This document shows, piece after piece, positions 18,223-27,636 of a stretch of 64,000 nucleotides of DNA. The position numbers and the translations under genes were made by a program. The notes beneath the pieces are model-generated. The model saw only the letters and a list, made by a program, of their open reading frames with translations. It had not been told where the DNA came from and searched no databases. Each line of letters starts with the position of its first letter. Within the stretch, counting starts at the first letter, position 1. Source of the stretch: Desulfuromonadales bacterium (lineage in GTDB: Bacteria > Desulfobacterota > Desulfuromonadia > Geobacterales > Pseudopelobacteraceae); the NCBI GenBank assembly GCA_016650295.1, contig JAENWA010000098.1:1-64000 (forward strand), given 5' to 3'.

Positions 18223-18987
18223 TTAGGTGGTGCGGATATCAAATGTCATCCCGTCCCAGGCAAACTCGCAGCCCGGCGGAAGCCTTGCGCCATCGGCAAA
18301 GAGTACATCGTGAGAGAGATGGGTAAGAACGGTACGTGCCGGTTTCAGCGGTTGTGTCACGGCGATGGCCGATTCAATGTTGAAGTGGAACGGATGCGGG
18401 GTCCAGCGCAGTCCGTCGATAACCAGCACATCAAGCCCTTTCAACAGTGCCGGCGAAGGTTCGGGAATGCTGCTGCAGTCGGTCAGATATGCAAAATTAT
18501 CGATCCGGTATCCCAGCGACCGGGTCCTGCCATGCTCAAGGGGAACCGGGGTGATGGTCAGCCCGAACAGCTCGAATGATCCGTCAACTTCGATTGGTTG
18601 CAGTAAGGGAGTATATCCCGAACCGTCATGTTCATGAAAGATATATCCGAATCCGGCCTCAAGCGTCTCCAGAGTGGCACGGGACCCGAAGCAGGGGATA
18701 ATCTCTTTATGCAGAAAGTGAAAGCCGCGCAGATCATCGATTCCGTTGACATGGTCGGCGTGGGAGTGGGTGAAGAGTACTGCGTCGATCCGCTCGATGT
18801 CTTCGCGTAGCGCCTGGAAGCGCAGATCCGTCGAGGCGTCAATCAGGATGTTTCGTCCGTTGTGGCAAATAAGAAGAGAAGCCCGTGTCCGCTTGTCTTT
18901 CGGGTCATCCGAAGAGCAGACCCGGCAGCGGCATCCTACCATCGGCACACCGGTCGATGTCCCGCTACCAAGTATCGTGATCTTCAT
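18223..18987 (-). CDS. MBL-fold metallohydrolase (PhnP-like)
   Basis: The 254-residue protein has the metallo-beta-lactamase signature THSHADH (His74, His76, Asp78, His79), an early LGSGTSTGVPMVGCRC segment with CxCxxC cysteines typical of PhnP-type phosphodiesterases, and later LTDCSS and LTHLSHD motifs. The likely activity is hydrolysis of a cyclic phosphate or similar phosphodiester in the cytoplasm. It is the first gene of a leftward set with the 613-residue unknown. Confidence 0.88.
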   Translation of the reverse strand: MKITILGSGTSTGVPMVGCRCRVCSSDDPKDKRTRASLLICHNGRNILIDASTDLRFQALREDIERIDAVLFTHSHADHVNGIDDLRGFHFLHKEIIPCFGSRATLETLEAGFGYIFHEHDGSGYTPLLQPIEVDGSFELFGLTITPVPLEHGRTRSLGYRIDNFAYLTDCSSIPEPSPALLKGLDVLVIDGLRWTPHPFHFNIESAIAVTQPLKPARTVLTHLSHDVLFADGARLPPGCEFAWDGMTFDIRTT

Positions 18988-19336
18988 GAAATGCCTTTCC
19001 TTCAGCCAGCACAGTAATAGCAGAATCGACAGAGTCAGGCAAGACGGATTCTACGAGAAAAAACCCGGCAGGATAACATCCCGTCAGGTTTTTATAATAA
19101 TTTTGCCTGGTTCCAATGTTTGATTTTCAGCTATTCAAACCCAGTGTACCAATGAGTATCTTCAAGCTGCCCTGATCGTCATGAGTCCTGCTGAAACCCG
19201 CAACTCTTTGACGGGCAGCACCATCTCCACTCAATACACATCGTCAGCCACCGGCAGGGTGTCTATGCAATGTCTGATGCGTCACAGCCGTAACTCTTGC
19301 CCGATACTGTTTCCGGGACTAAACATCGATCTGCCA
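18988..19336. other. intergenic region downstream of the Wzi-like gene
   Basis: The 349 bases contain a leftward terminator at 19057-19093 and must hold the promoter of the MBL hydrolase gene near 19000-19050. No further gene was supported; the plus-strand frame at 19181-19834 is mostly antisense to the Wzi-like gene. Confidence 0.5.
19057..19093 (-). terminator. rho-independent terminator of the polysaccharide cluster
   Basis: Read leftward, AAAACC-TGACGGGAT pairs imperfectly with ATCCTGCCG-GGTTTT, followed by six T. It is about 245 bases after the Wzi-like stop and the last leftward stop of the cluster. Confidence 0.65.
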
Positions 19337-21043
19337 TCAATACCGATACCTGAGTTCAAACGAGACCAGCTGGTTTGTTCGTACTGCACCTTCAACCAGA
19401 TTCAGGTTGCTGATCTTTTCGACGCCATACAGCAACTGCCCATCAACATCGCCATGGATTGGAAGCGTCCAGGAGATACGTCCGGCATCCTTGTGTTCCA
19501 TGGCCTGCATGACACCGTTGATCGGATCGTACTGGCCGAGATTGTTAACCCGCACACGTCCCTCCTGCCCCCGGTCGGTATGAAAGTATTCCAGTGCGAC
19601 TCTGTTGCGTACCGAGAAGGAGTGGCTGTAACGGACGAAGAAATCCTGCGCGGCTCCACCCTGGGAATGGCCGGGAGACATGTTTTCATAGGTGTAACCG
19701 CGAGGAAACTTGAAATCTGTATACAACATGGGATTGCCCCAGAAAAATTCAAAACGCAGGTCATCGCGGCAGGCTGCCGTCAGACAGGGGGCATAGATGC
19801 CGGCTACGTAGCTTTCAACTATCGGCCAGAATGAGGCAGAGTCTTCGCCGGCATATTCGCCGTAGACCTCTGTATTGCGCAACCAGGGGATACGAAAACG
19901 CATATCCAGCCCAGCGATGCTGTTATTGTGATTGGTATAACCACCTCCAAAAATTTCATCCTTGAAGGTGGTTGATCCCGTAAAGCCCGGCCCCCCCTGC
20001 TGGCGCACAAAGTTAATGCCGTATTCAAACCAGCTGTATGGTTTTGCAGCCAGCTTGACCCCGACAAAATAGGGGCGGCGGCGTTCAGGGGTGCCGGCAT
20101 CGGTCTCATTGAATTGCGACACTATCAGCGCATATTTGACATCACCCAGCCAGCGTTTTACCCAAGCCACATCCAAGGGTTCGGGGCTTGAGAGTTTGAC
20201 CTGGTCAAAGTTTTTGGCATTGCTGGAAAGAGTCAAAGCTCCGCGATAACCCGGCCCGAACCAGTTTTCATCGCGCCCCGCCTCCAGTTCCAGACCGCCT
20301 CCTCCCAGCTTGATATACCCCCGATTCAGCAGAAAACGTGTGTCATCGGGAGAGTATTGCAGCATCGGCTCCAGCAGAGCAGATACCTTGTCGCTGATGT
20401 ATCCTTCGGCAGAGAGTCGCATCTCGACATTGTTGCCGCGTTTGTAAATAATGCCGTTGTTGTTTTCGACAAGCGGCGTTCCTTCGGTACCGGATTCATT
20501 TAGTACGCCGGCATCACTTTCAGGGCGAAGAGTGCCCCCGATAAAGCCGAACGCGGACTGCCCGCCACGAATGAAGACCGGACGATTGTAATCCCGAGGC
20601 ACCCCGTCCAGATACACGTAGCGCAGCTGCAGGCTCGACACCGGGTTGTAATCGATGAACCGCGGCTTTTTGTCAGGTGTCTCCCGCAGCGACACCTCCC
20701 GCGGGATGCTCTCCCGGATATTTTTTATCAGCTCCCCTGCGAAGGCCGGAGCAGCCGCATCCTGCAAGGCGAGGTTCTTTTGTGCTTCCAGCACCAGTCG
20801 GGCCGCTTCTGCTTTGGAATAGGGCCGCAGTCCTTTCACATCAGAGGTAATCAGCCCCATGCCGGCCAGCTTGTCAAGATAACCGTAGAGAGGACTGTTC
20901 AGGGGAATGTTGGCTGAGGAAAGCGCGTACACAGGTTCAACACACACCAGCATTGTCACAATTAGAGAGCTGAGCATACACAAGCGAATGTCGGGCAGTT
21001 TAAGTGATGTCAACATGTTCTCCATTTCCTTTATTGTCGTCAT
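19337..21043 (-). CDS. capsule assembly Wzi-family outer-membrane protein
   Basis: The 568-residue product has an N-terminal hydrophobic signal segment (LCMLSSLIVTMLVCVEPVYA), a short helical part (YGYLDKLAGMGLITSDVKGLRPYSKAEAARL) and then many alternating beta strands ending in an aromatic (LVSFELRYRY), as expected of an outer-membrane barrel. The content fits the Wzi capsule-assembly family, which anchors exported polysaccharide to the cell surface. It is the last gene of the leftward cluster, consistent with a role in surface attachment. The start may instead be the internal ATG at 21016, which has a better ribosome site. Confidence 0.8.
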   Translation of the reverse strand: MTTIKEMENMLTSLKLPDIRLCMLSSLIVTMLVCVEPVYALSSANIPLNSPLYGYLDKLAGMGLITSDVKGLRPYSKAEAARLVLEAQKNLALQDAAAPAFAGELIKNIRESIPREVSLRETPDKKPRFIDYNPVSSLQLRYVYLDGVPRDYNRPVFIRGGQSAFGFIGGTLRPESDAGVLNESGTEGTPLVENNNGIIYKRGNNVEMRLSAEGYISDKVSALLEPMLQYSPDDTRFLLNRGYIKLGGGGLELEAGRDENWFGPGYRGALTLSSNAKNFDQVKLSSPEPLDVAWVKRWLGDVKYALIVSQFNETDAGTPERRRPYFVGVKLAAKPYSWFEYGINFVRQQGGPGFTGSTTFKDEIFGGGYTNHNNSIAGLDMRFRIPWLRNTEVYGEYAGEDSASFWPIVESYVAGIYAPCLTAACRDDLRFEFFWGNPMLYTDFKFPRGYTYENMSPGHSQGGAAQDFFVRYSHSFSVRNRVALEYFHTDRGQEGRVRVNNLGQYDPINGVMQAMEHKDAGRISWTLPIHGDVDGQLLYGVEKISNLNLVEGAVRTNQLVSFELRYRY

Positions 21044-21235
21044 CGCATTCCATTCACTAACGAATAAAAGTTTACGCGGTTCGTAGCGTAGCCACCGTAT
21101 AAACTGGTGTTAAACTAACTCGCTTGAGCCCTCACGGGCTACTTGGATATTTATCTTGATTTTGGTGTTTCTGCGCGTGGATAGTATGGCTTTTATGAAT
21201 GGAATTCAATAGAGATTATGGATGGATAAGGCCTT

Positions 21236-22207
21236 TTACACAAACCCGCCCGTCGGATCATCCTTTATCCTGCGCTTCAGGCCTTCTTCTAAATTGGTGC
21301 GGTACGAATAGCCACGCTTGATAAGTTCTTTAGGCGTGATGTTCGTCGAACGCACCAGCTTATACATTCTAGCAGGGTGAATACCATTTTTTATGCCAAT
21401 TGCATTGAGAAACTGGAAAGGCCGAGAGGCGTTAACCATCAACGAAAGCGAAATCTTTCCGAGAGGTCGGCGGAAGCCTGCAACTTTTGCAAATGCTTCG
21501 CAAATATCCTTTATAGTGTACTGACAAGAATAACAGAAATTGTACAGCACTGATTGTTCCGGTTGTTCATTCATGAAAAACAGACTGCCAATCAGGTCTT
21601 CCACATAACCGCAGTCTTTGATTGTATCCGTTCGACCCGGATACACAAACAAACCATGTCTCAGTACCTTGGCCAACTTGGTGAAATTGCCGTTTTCGCC
21701 CCTGCCAAAAACTACTGCGGGGCGGACAATAACTAGCTTATTGCCGCCATCTTTTTGAGCCCAAATCTGGTGAATCCTCTCTGCTTCAAGTTTTGATTTA
21801 CCATAGGCAGAATTTGGTAAAAGCTCAGATCCCTCGTGCTTTGGCTCTTCAGTCGGGCCATAGGCAGCGATGGAACTGGTAAGCCAAAGGGTTGTTGAAC
21901 CGCTCCCTTCACAGAATTGTGTTATTGATTGCACCAGTTACGTTGGTTTCAAAATATTCGTGATCGAGATGGCCAGGGGTACGGTGGGCAGCCGCCAGGT
22001 TTACTATACAACCGCTGGACTCGTTATGATCTTGGCTGGAATCGACTGTCGCACGTCACAGCGCACAAAGCGGGTCCCAGTAAACATATTACTCGATAGT
22101 TCAACAATATCGGCAATGGTGATGTCAGTTATACCGCGCTGTTTCAACTCGCGAACAAGGTGGCTGCCAATGAAACCGGAACCACCGAAGATGATAAATC
22201 TATTCAT
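21236..22207 (-). pseudogene. NAD-dependent sugar-nucleotide epimerase/dehydratase, frameshifted
   Basis: The first 67 codons (22207-22004) give a Rossmann start, MNRFIIFGGSGFIGSHLVRE, ending SPAVV at a TAG. The expected continuation NLAAAHRTPGHLDHEYFETN lies in another frame (about 22000-21930), and from about 21934 a third frame continues ITQFCEGSGSTTLWLTSSIAAYGPTEE with YGKSK (catalytic Tyr/Lys) to the natural end. Two frameshifts thus break an otherwise complete extended SDR of the RmlD/GalE type. It overlaps the upstream GT2 gene by 8 bases, so it once belonged to the operon. Sequencing error would be an alternative explanation. Confidence 0.8.
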
Positions 22208-23114
22208 TTTTCCAGAATCCTTTATTCATACTCAATTTCCGTTTTATCCACAAAGGCATAACCTGTTCACGCTGTCCCAGTTTGTAGCCAATCAACTTTA
22301 GTCCGGTACGAACAACGGCAGACGGGATCAGCCATGGAGCATGTTGGAGCAAATAACGCATTTCTGATATAACAAACTTCTTCCCTTCTTCTTCAGGCTT
22401 ACCGAACGATTTAATAATCCATTCCTCACGAGAGTGAAAGACGCCTATATCAAAATAGCGTCGAAATTCTTCAACTATATTGTAATTATGCGAATGATAA
22501 CAAATGGCTTCCGCACAGTAGGCAACTGTCCAGCCTGCTAATAGCATTTTTGCGGCAACATAGTTATCTTCACTACAAATCACATCAGAAGGAAAACCTC
22601 CAACTTCCATGAGAGCTAAGCGACGATACGCTGTAAAAGAATTAGATATAAACGCTGCTTTAATTCCGATACCCTGAATATCATTCTTAGATTTTAATAC
22701 TGATTTTTCTGGGTAGTTAAATTTACGAGCATGGCTTGCAATAGGAGAGGCATCAAAGTGTGGTAATTGACGACCACAAACTGCCCCAATTTTATTATCT
22801 TCAAAATATGACAGAATTTTTATAATGGAATCTGGAGATGCCAGAATTGAATCTTGTGTCATATAGATTAGAAATTCAGCTTCAGGACATAGACTTAAGG
22901 CGAGCTGACGGGTTGCACCATGGTTAAAAGAAGTTTTTGAAATAGTATGTACACTGCAACCTAACTCCTTGAATATTTTCTCAGTATCATCTGTCGAATC
23001 AGAATCAATTATTTGTACTCCGAGATCAATCCAAGTTTGATCTTTTATTGCTTTAACTAAAATATTTGCTGTTCTAGCAGCATTTAACGTTGGAATGCAT
23101 AGAATTACTTTCAT
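22200..23114 (-). CDS. glycosyltransferase family 2 (rhamnosyltransferase-like)
   Basis: The product of about 304 residues starts at an ATG overlapping the upstream stop (TGATG). It shows a GT-A fold: KVILCIPTLNAARTANILVK, VQIIDSDSTDDTEKI, GATRQLALSLCPEAEFLIYMTQDSIL (metal-binding region as TQD), and VICSEDNYVAAKMLLAGW. The sequence is close to dTDP-rhamnosyl transferases (RfbF type). It should add a sugar to the lipid-linked repeat unit on the cytoplasmic face. Confidence 0.85.
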   Translation of the reverse strand: MKVILCIPTLNAARTANILVKAIKDQTWIDLGVQIIDSDSTDDTEKIFKELGCSVHTISKTSFNHGATRQLALSLCPEAEFLIYMTQDSILASPDSIIKILSYFEDNKIGAVCGRQLPHFDASPIASHARKFNYPEKSVLKSKNDIQGIGIKAAFISNSFTAYRRLALMEVGGFPSDVICSEDNYVAAKMLLAGWTVAYCAEAICYHSHNYNIVEEFRRYFDIGVFHSREEWIIKSFGKPEEEGKKFVISEMRYLLQHAPWLIPSAVVRTGLKLIGYKLGQREQVMPLWIKRKLSMNKGFWKNE

Positions 23115-24346
23115 CAAATAGCTCGATAGTTAGATGCCAATATGTCTTTGTAACAACAAATTAGTTCTGAAACATGTCGTTCTAATGTACAAGGTTCTGT
23201 CCAATACCCTTTATAAGCGGCTTTACCCAGAGATTCAATTAGATTGTCATCTGAATTGAGCAACAATAATTTAGAAGCAAGGTCTTTGACGTTACCTGCA
23301 CGAAATAGCAGGCCGGTTTTGCCATCAATAATATTATCTCGAGCCGCACAACCATCAGAAACTATTGAAGGCACTCCAAGCGCCGCAGCTTCTGATACAA
23401 CCAATCCTTGAGTTTCATGCGTTCGTGATGGAAAAACAATTGCCCTGCTTGATCGAATTTCCTGAATAACGCCAGAACGATCTTGCCAACCCCGAAGACC
23501 AGCATTTGGATTTATTTCGTTTATAGTCTTTTCCTCAGGGCCTGAACCAACAAAAACTGATTTTATATTTAATTTTAGAGCAGCTGCGGCAAAAAGAGTG
23601 GCGCCTTTTTCTGGCGACAAGCGACCTATAAAGGTGAATTTATTATTGAATGAGGGGGTTGCCGGGGTCATTTTCCCGATGTCTATGGGATTGCTAACTC
23701 GATAATACTTTACATTTTCTGGCAGCCATCTTCGAAGTATCGCTTCCGAATAGTCTGAAATTATGATGAAATTAATAACTCCGTCTGGGATGTGTCCAAA
23801 TTTACGCTGTATTGTGTGCCGTGCTATACGCCATAATTTATGACTATAACTACGCGAATCACAATGCACAGAAATGCAGCTAAGCGACATAGGAGCCAAA
23901 TCACATTGATGCAATTGCTGATAATTGTAAAAAGCTCCATTAGGACATACAGTAAAATAATCGTGAAGGGTGCAGACTAGCTTAAACTTGCGATTGATAG
24001 CTTCTCGCACAACACTTGATGATAGCGATTTCACCCAAGTATGCAGATGAATAATCGTATCCGCTGGATCAAAATCATTCAATAATTCACCGAAACGTTT
24101 TGCACAACGATGATCCCAAATACCACAAAAGGCAGCATTTACTCTCGAAGGGTTGTTTAATAGGTCATTGAAACCAAAATTGACAACTTTAATCGTATCT
24201 CGGTTAATACTTGAGTCAACCGGCCCGACACTTGAAACAAATGTAACATCAAAGCCAGCATCTGCCAGAGCGTTCGAGCTGGCTATGGCAACTTGAGCTG
24301 CACCACCATTGCTATGACCGTAATCATTCAAAACGATTATGCGCAT
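23114..24346 (-). CDS. glycosyltransferase family 4
   Basis: The 410-residue product has a GT-B fold: N-terminal MRIIVLNDYGHSNGGAAQVA and C-terminal FTFIGRLSPEKGATLFAAAA with PSRTHETQGLVVSEAAALGVP, the E-x7-E donor-binding region of GT4 enzymes. It transfers a sugar from a nucleotide donor during polysaccharide repeat-unit assembly; donor and acceptor cannot be read from the sequence. It is coupled to the next GT2 gene by a one-base overlap. Confidence 0.88.
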   Translation of the reverse strand: MRIIVLNDYGHSNGGAAQVAIASSNALADAGFDVTFVSSVGPVDSSINRDTIKVVNFGFNDLLNNPSRVNAAFCGIWDHRCAKRFGELLNDFDPADTIIHLHTWVKSLSSSVVREAINRKFKLVCTLHDYFTVCPNGAFYNYQQLHQCDLAPMSLSCISVHCDSRSYSHKLWRIARHTIQRKFGHIPDGVINFIIISDYSEAILRRWLPENVKYYRVSNPIDIGKMTPATPSFNNKFTFIGRLSPEKGATLFAAAALKLNIKSVFVGSGPEEKTINEINPNAGLRGWQDRSGVIQEIRSSRAIVFPSRTHETQGLVVSEAAALGVPSIVSDGCAARDNIIDGKTGLLFRAGNVKDLASKLLLLNSDDNLIESLGKAAYKGYWTEPCTLERHVSELICCYKDILASNYRAI

Positions 24347-24364
24347 ACATAGTATCCGTTCACT

Positions 24365-25780
24365 TTATATGGCATCAGCGACTCTCTTATATTTTTTCAA
24401 AGGTACCGAGCGCGCTTGACGTTCTGCACATAACAAAGCGAACATAATGATAGCAACCACCTCAATTTCAATAATAAACAAACATAGGAGGATAAACGAG
24501 TAAAAATTACGTTCGAATTTCTTAGCCTTGATCCCAGTCAAGCACATCCATATTACCATAAATACAATTATTCCAAACTCTGCAATATAAAAAAGCCAAC
24601 GCATATTCATATGGTTCGGCACATTATTTTCCGACCTAAGTGCATAATTCCATTCACCAATCCAGTATTTTGAAGGGATATAAGCGCTATTAGCCGGACC
24701 GTAGCCAGTGAGAAACATCCACGGATGATCCACAAGATAGTTAATTACTGGAGCCTCTAAATCTCTTTGTAGTGGGATTCCAAAAAGGTTCTTAATCGTA
24801 GTATCATCGCTATCGGTAAATCTATTTACAGCACGATCAAAAAGTATATTTTGAATTATACTACCATTTTTACCCAAAAACGAATCAATAAATAAAGTAC
24901 TAAAAGAAAATAATATCTGAAAAAAAATAATAAAAGTCACTAGTGAACTAATAAGATTTAAACGAACTGTCGATAATCGTGCAAAGATAAGCATGGTAAG
25001 TACTGCTATAAGTAACATTGTGGGAAATGTTTGTCCTAAAGTCATTATTGCAAGAATACTAGCAATAAGTGCGTAAATATAGCGCCCGTTTCTCAGTAGC
25101 AAAGGTATTGATAATGCTAATAAAGCAGAGAAGTTTTTAGGTTCTGTGCAGAAAGCCTGAATCCGCACAAAATCAATTCCATGAAATTGAAATATGTAGC
25201 GGTTTTTCAAACCGATCAACTGATCAATAAATTGGTTGCCAATACTATAATGAATAAAATATTGAGCTATTGCTATATAACACGAGAATATTGCAGTTTT
25301 TTTTAGCGTATCATAAAAGTGATTAATCGAGAATTTCGGAGCCTCGCGATATATCTTTGAGGCTATTGCAAAAAGGGGGAGATATTGTTTTAAGTAGAAG
25401 AAAAATGGTTTTATTATAATTCCAATTTGGTTGGATTTGAATTCAAAAAAACTATTGTTAAAAATGAACACAGTGCTGACTATAATAACAGAAAATAGCG
25501 GCACTATCAGAAGAGCCACTGTTCTCGAACTAAATTTAATTCCCTTTGTTACGAAAATACGAATTTCATCCAAAAGAAATATAAACGAAATTATATAAAA
25601 AGCACTTATGGATGGACCAATCAAGTCAATTGAATAGGTTTGCGATGCAAAACCATACAATAACGTCTCAATGGTACTTATTTTTTTATTGTAATACAAT
25701 GTTAATAAAACAAGAACTATACATCCTGTGATTAAAGAAATTATTATTTGTATAGTTATGCTCTGATCATCAATTATCAT
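24365..25780 (-). CDS. O-antigen/capsule polymerase (Wzy-like)
   Basis: This 471-residue protein is almost entirely hydrophobic with about ten predicted membrane helices and a larger extracytoplasmic loop around residues 290-375 (NRFTDSDDTTIKN...GYGPANSAYIPSKY). That layout is typical of Wzy polymerases, which are otherwise poorly conserved. In a Wzx/Wzy pathway it would link repeat units in the periplasm. Base composition here is very AT-rich. It overlaps the upstream GT2 gene by 4 bases (ATGA). Confidence 0.75.
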   Translation of the reverse strand: MIIDDQSITIQIIISLITGCIVLVLLTLYYNKKISTIETLLYGFASQTYSIDLIGPSISAFYIISFIFLLDEIRIFVTKGIKFSSRTVALLIVPLFSVIIVSTVFIFNNSFFEFKSNQIGIIIKPFFFYLKQYLPLFAIASKIYREAPKFSINHFYDTLKKTAIFSCYIAIAQYFIHYSIGNQFIDQLIGLKNRYIFQFHGIDFVRIQAFCTEPKNFSALLALSIPLLLRNGRYIYALIASILAIMTLGQTFPTMLLIAVLTMLIFARLSTVRLNLISSLVTFIIFFQILFSFSTLFIDSFLGKNGSIIQNILFDRAVNRFTDSDDTTIKNLFGIPLQRDLEAPVINYLVDHPWMFLTGYGPANSAYIPSKYWIGEWNYALRSENNVPNHMNMRWLFYIAEFGIIVFMVIWMCLTGIKAKKFERNFYSFILLCLFIIEIEVVAIIMFALLCAERQARSVPLKKYKRVADAI

Positions 25781-26595
25781 GGATTTTTTAAAGACTTTCC
25801 AGGCCTACACCACATTAATAATCTACTCGGCAAAAAAGATTCTAAGACAATTCGTGTTGAAATCTTTAAAATAGAATACATATAAAAATACCAGGCAAGT
25901 ATAGCATGGCCACCTCGATTAACTGCAATTCTCCGTTGCTCTTCCAGGGTTTTTCGCCAATTTGAAGAAGCCCCTCCATCTCTCATATATGTACGAACAT
26001 CTGGACAATAGATTCCAAAACCGCCTGCATTATGAATACGCAATAGCCAATCATAGTCCATGGCAATTTTCCACGAACCGTCGTATAGTCCATGTGCTTG
26101 ATATGCAGATGCTCTTACAAGCATTGTTGTATGGTTAAGGCGGGGCATTCCGTAAGTAATCTTGCTGGAATATAAAGGGTCTCCGGCAATCTTCATAATT
26201 AAGCCTTCGACAGTTGTAAAAAACACATCTCCAAACACATAGCTTGCAGTATTGTCCTGTTTTAAAGCCTGCACCGATAATTCTATTTTATCTGGCGGCA
26301 TAGAATCATCGGCATTAAGCAGTTGTATGTATGCACCGCTAGCTCTGCATATCCCTTTATTAAAGGCATCTGCTATGCCACGATCTGGTTCACTAATGAA
26401 TATGTCTATCATATCTGCATATTCATTAATTATGTCCTGTGTACCATCTGACGAGCCACCATCGCAAATTATATATTCAATATTATTGTATGTTTGCGAA
26501 GAAACGCTCTCAATCGTCTGACGGATTGTGTCTTTTGCATTCAGACAGATTGTTATGATACTAACCAGTTCTGTTGTTGTGCAATCTTTAATCAA
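25777..26595 (-). CDS. glycosyltransferase family 2
   Basis: The 272-residue product has a clear GT-A start (ELVSIITICLNAKDTIRQTIES, YNNIEYIICDGGSSDGTQDII), the DRGIADAFNKGI segment and the metal-binding LNADDSMPP. It matches WcaA/WfgS-like enzymes of O-antigen clusters. Coupled to the polymerase gene by an ATGA overlap; the 276-base AT-rich gap upstream may hold a promoter. Confidence 0.88.
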   Translation of the reverse strand: MIKDCTTTELVSIITICLNAKDTIRQTIESVSSQTYNNIEYIICDGGSSDGTQDIINEYADMIDIFISEPDRGIADAFNKGICRASGAYIQLLNADDSMPPDKIELSVQALKQDNTASYVFGDVFFTTVEGLIMKIAGDPLYSSKITYGMPRLNHTTMLVRASAYQAHGLYDGSWKIAMDYDWLLRIHNAGGFGIYCPDVRTYMRDGGASSNWRKTLEEQRRIAVNRGGHAILAWYFYMYSILKISTRIVLESFLPSRLLMWCRPGKSLKNP

Positions 26596-26871
26596 TTTAT
26601 CACCAAATTATTCAGGTTTAGACAAAAAACATTGCATAGCAATAAATTGGAATCCATCAGTGTTGTAATATTCCATCGATATGCTACCGAAAGCTCAATA
26701 CCAAATTATTTATTAATACATTATATTGATACGCCATTTCGAAGGATGGCAACTTTCTATTGTTATTATATAACTGGCTAATTATAAAAGAAAAAAGTAA
26801 TTACAAATAATTGTGGTTTAAAATCTAGTAATCTTTTGACTCCATTCGGAGTGATTCACCTGTTTGTTATT

Positions 26872-27576
26872 TCAAATAAATCGATATTTTTTGTAAATTA
26901 TAAATATCAATTTGTTTATTTGATATTTAAGCATTTTTCTAAAGTTAATTGCTCGTAATTTTCCAGTTGAACCGCATATGCATGAGATTAGTGGCATTGC
27001 TTTAAATGTTCTGAAACAATCAAGTTTCTGAATTCTTTCCCGTATGACATGCTCAATAAATTTGTCATTTGAATCATCACAATATTGATATGCACCAAGA
27101 AAAAAGTTGCGATAATAAGAAGATTCTACAAAAAAAAGATCAGTATGTGCTATTTTGCTGGGTGAGATGCGCTGTTCAATGATAAGGCTGAATCTATTGT
27201 TGTTAAGACAGTCTTGGAATATATCACTAAAATTAACGACAATATAGCGGCCTGTTATCTTTATCCAGCGAGCAGGTAGTGAGATCTCTGTATTAAACCA
27301 ACCATCCAACATTTCAAATTCTTGATACCCTTTTCCTTTGTGATAATTACTCGAAATTGGGAATTTTCGTATGTGAACATTTTTAAATTGAAAAAAATCT
27401 TTGTCTGCCATGATATCATATGAAGAATTTTCCAAAAAATATATAGTAGCAAATTCATGATAGTACTCGATTGCTCGTAAATATTCCTCCCTCCTTCTCT
27501 GGAAATCTGTATGTTCAACCTGTATAGCATTAGGAATAATTGTAGCGGTCAAAACAATTGAAAGGTTGTAATCCAT
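26872..27576 (-). CDS. putative polysaccharide biosynthesis protein, WavE/sialyltransferase-like in outline
   Basis: From the ATG at 27576 (AGGA 5 bases upstream) the product is 234 residues, beginning MDYNLSIVLTATIIPNA. A WIKITGRYIVVNFSDIF segment recalls glycosyltransferases that act on capsule or LPS, where KxTGRY is common, but no family can be named. It is very AT-rich and has a basic C-terminus (KYQINKLIFIIYKKYRFI). Its place among glycosyltransferases and methyltransferases suggests sugar transfer. The upstream gap to the next gene is 60 bases. Confidence 0.55.
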   Translation of the reverse strand: MDYNLSIVLTATIIPNAIQVEHTDFQRRREEYLRAIEYYHEFATIYFLENSSYDIMADKDFFQFKNVHIRKFPISSNYHKGKGYQEFEMLDGWFNTEISLPARWIKITGRYIVVNFSDIFQDCLNNNRFSLIIEQRISPSKIAHTDLFFVESSYYRNFFLGAYQYCDDSNDKFIEHVIRERIQKLDCFRTFKAMPLISCICGSTGKLRAINFRKMLKYQINKLIFIIYKKYRFI

Positions 27577-27636
27577 TTTCATCCTAATCCAAGTCATCAC
27601 AATTTACTGTAGTTAAAATAGGTTCGTAAAAGATTT

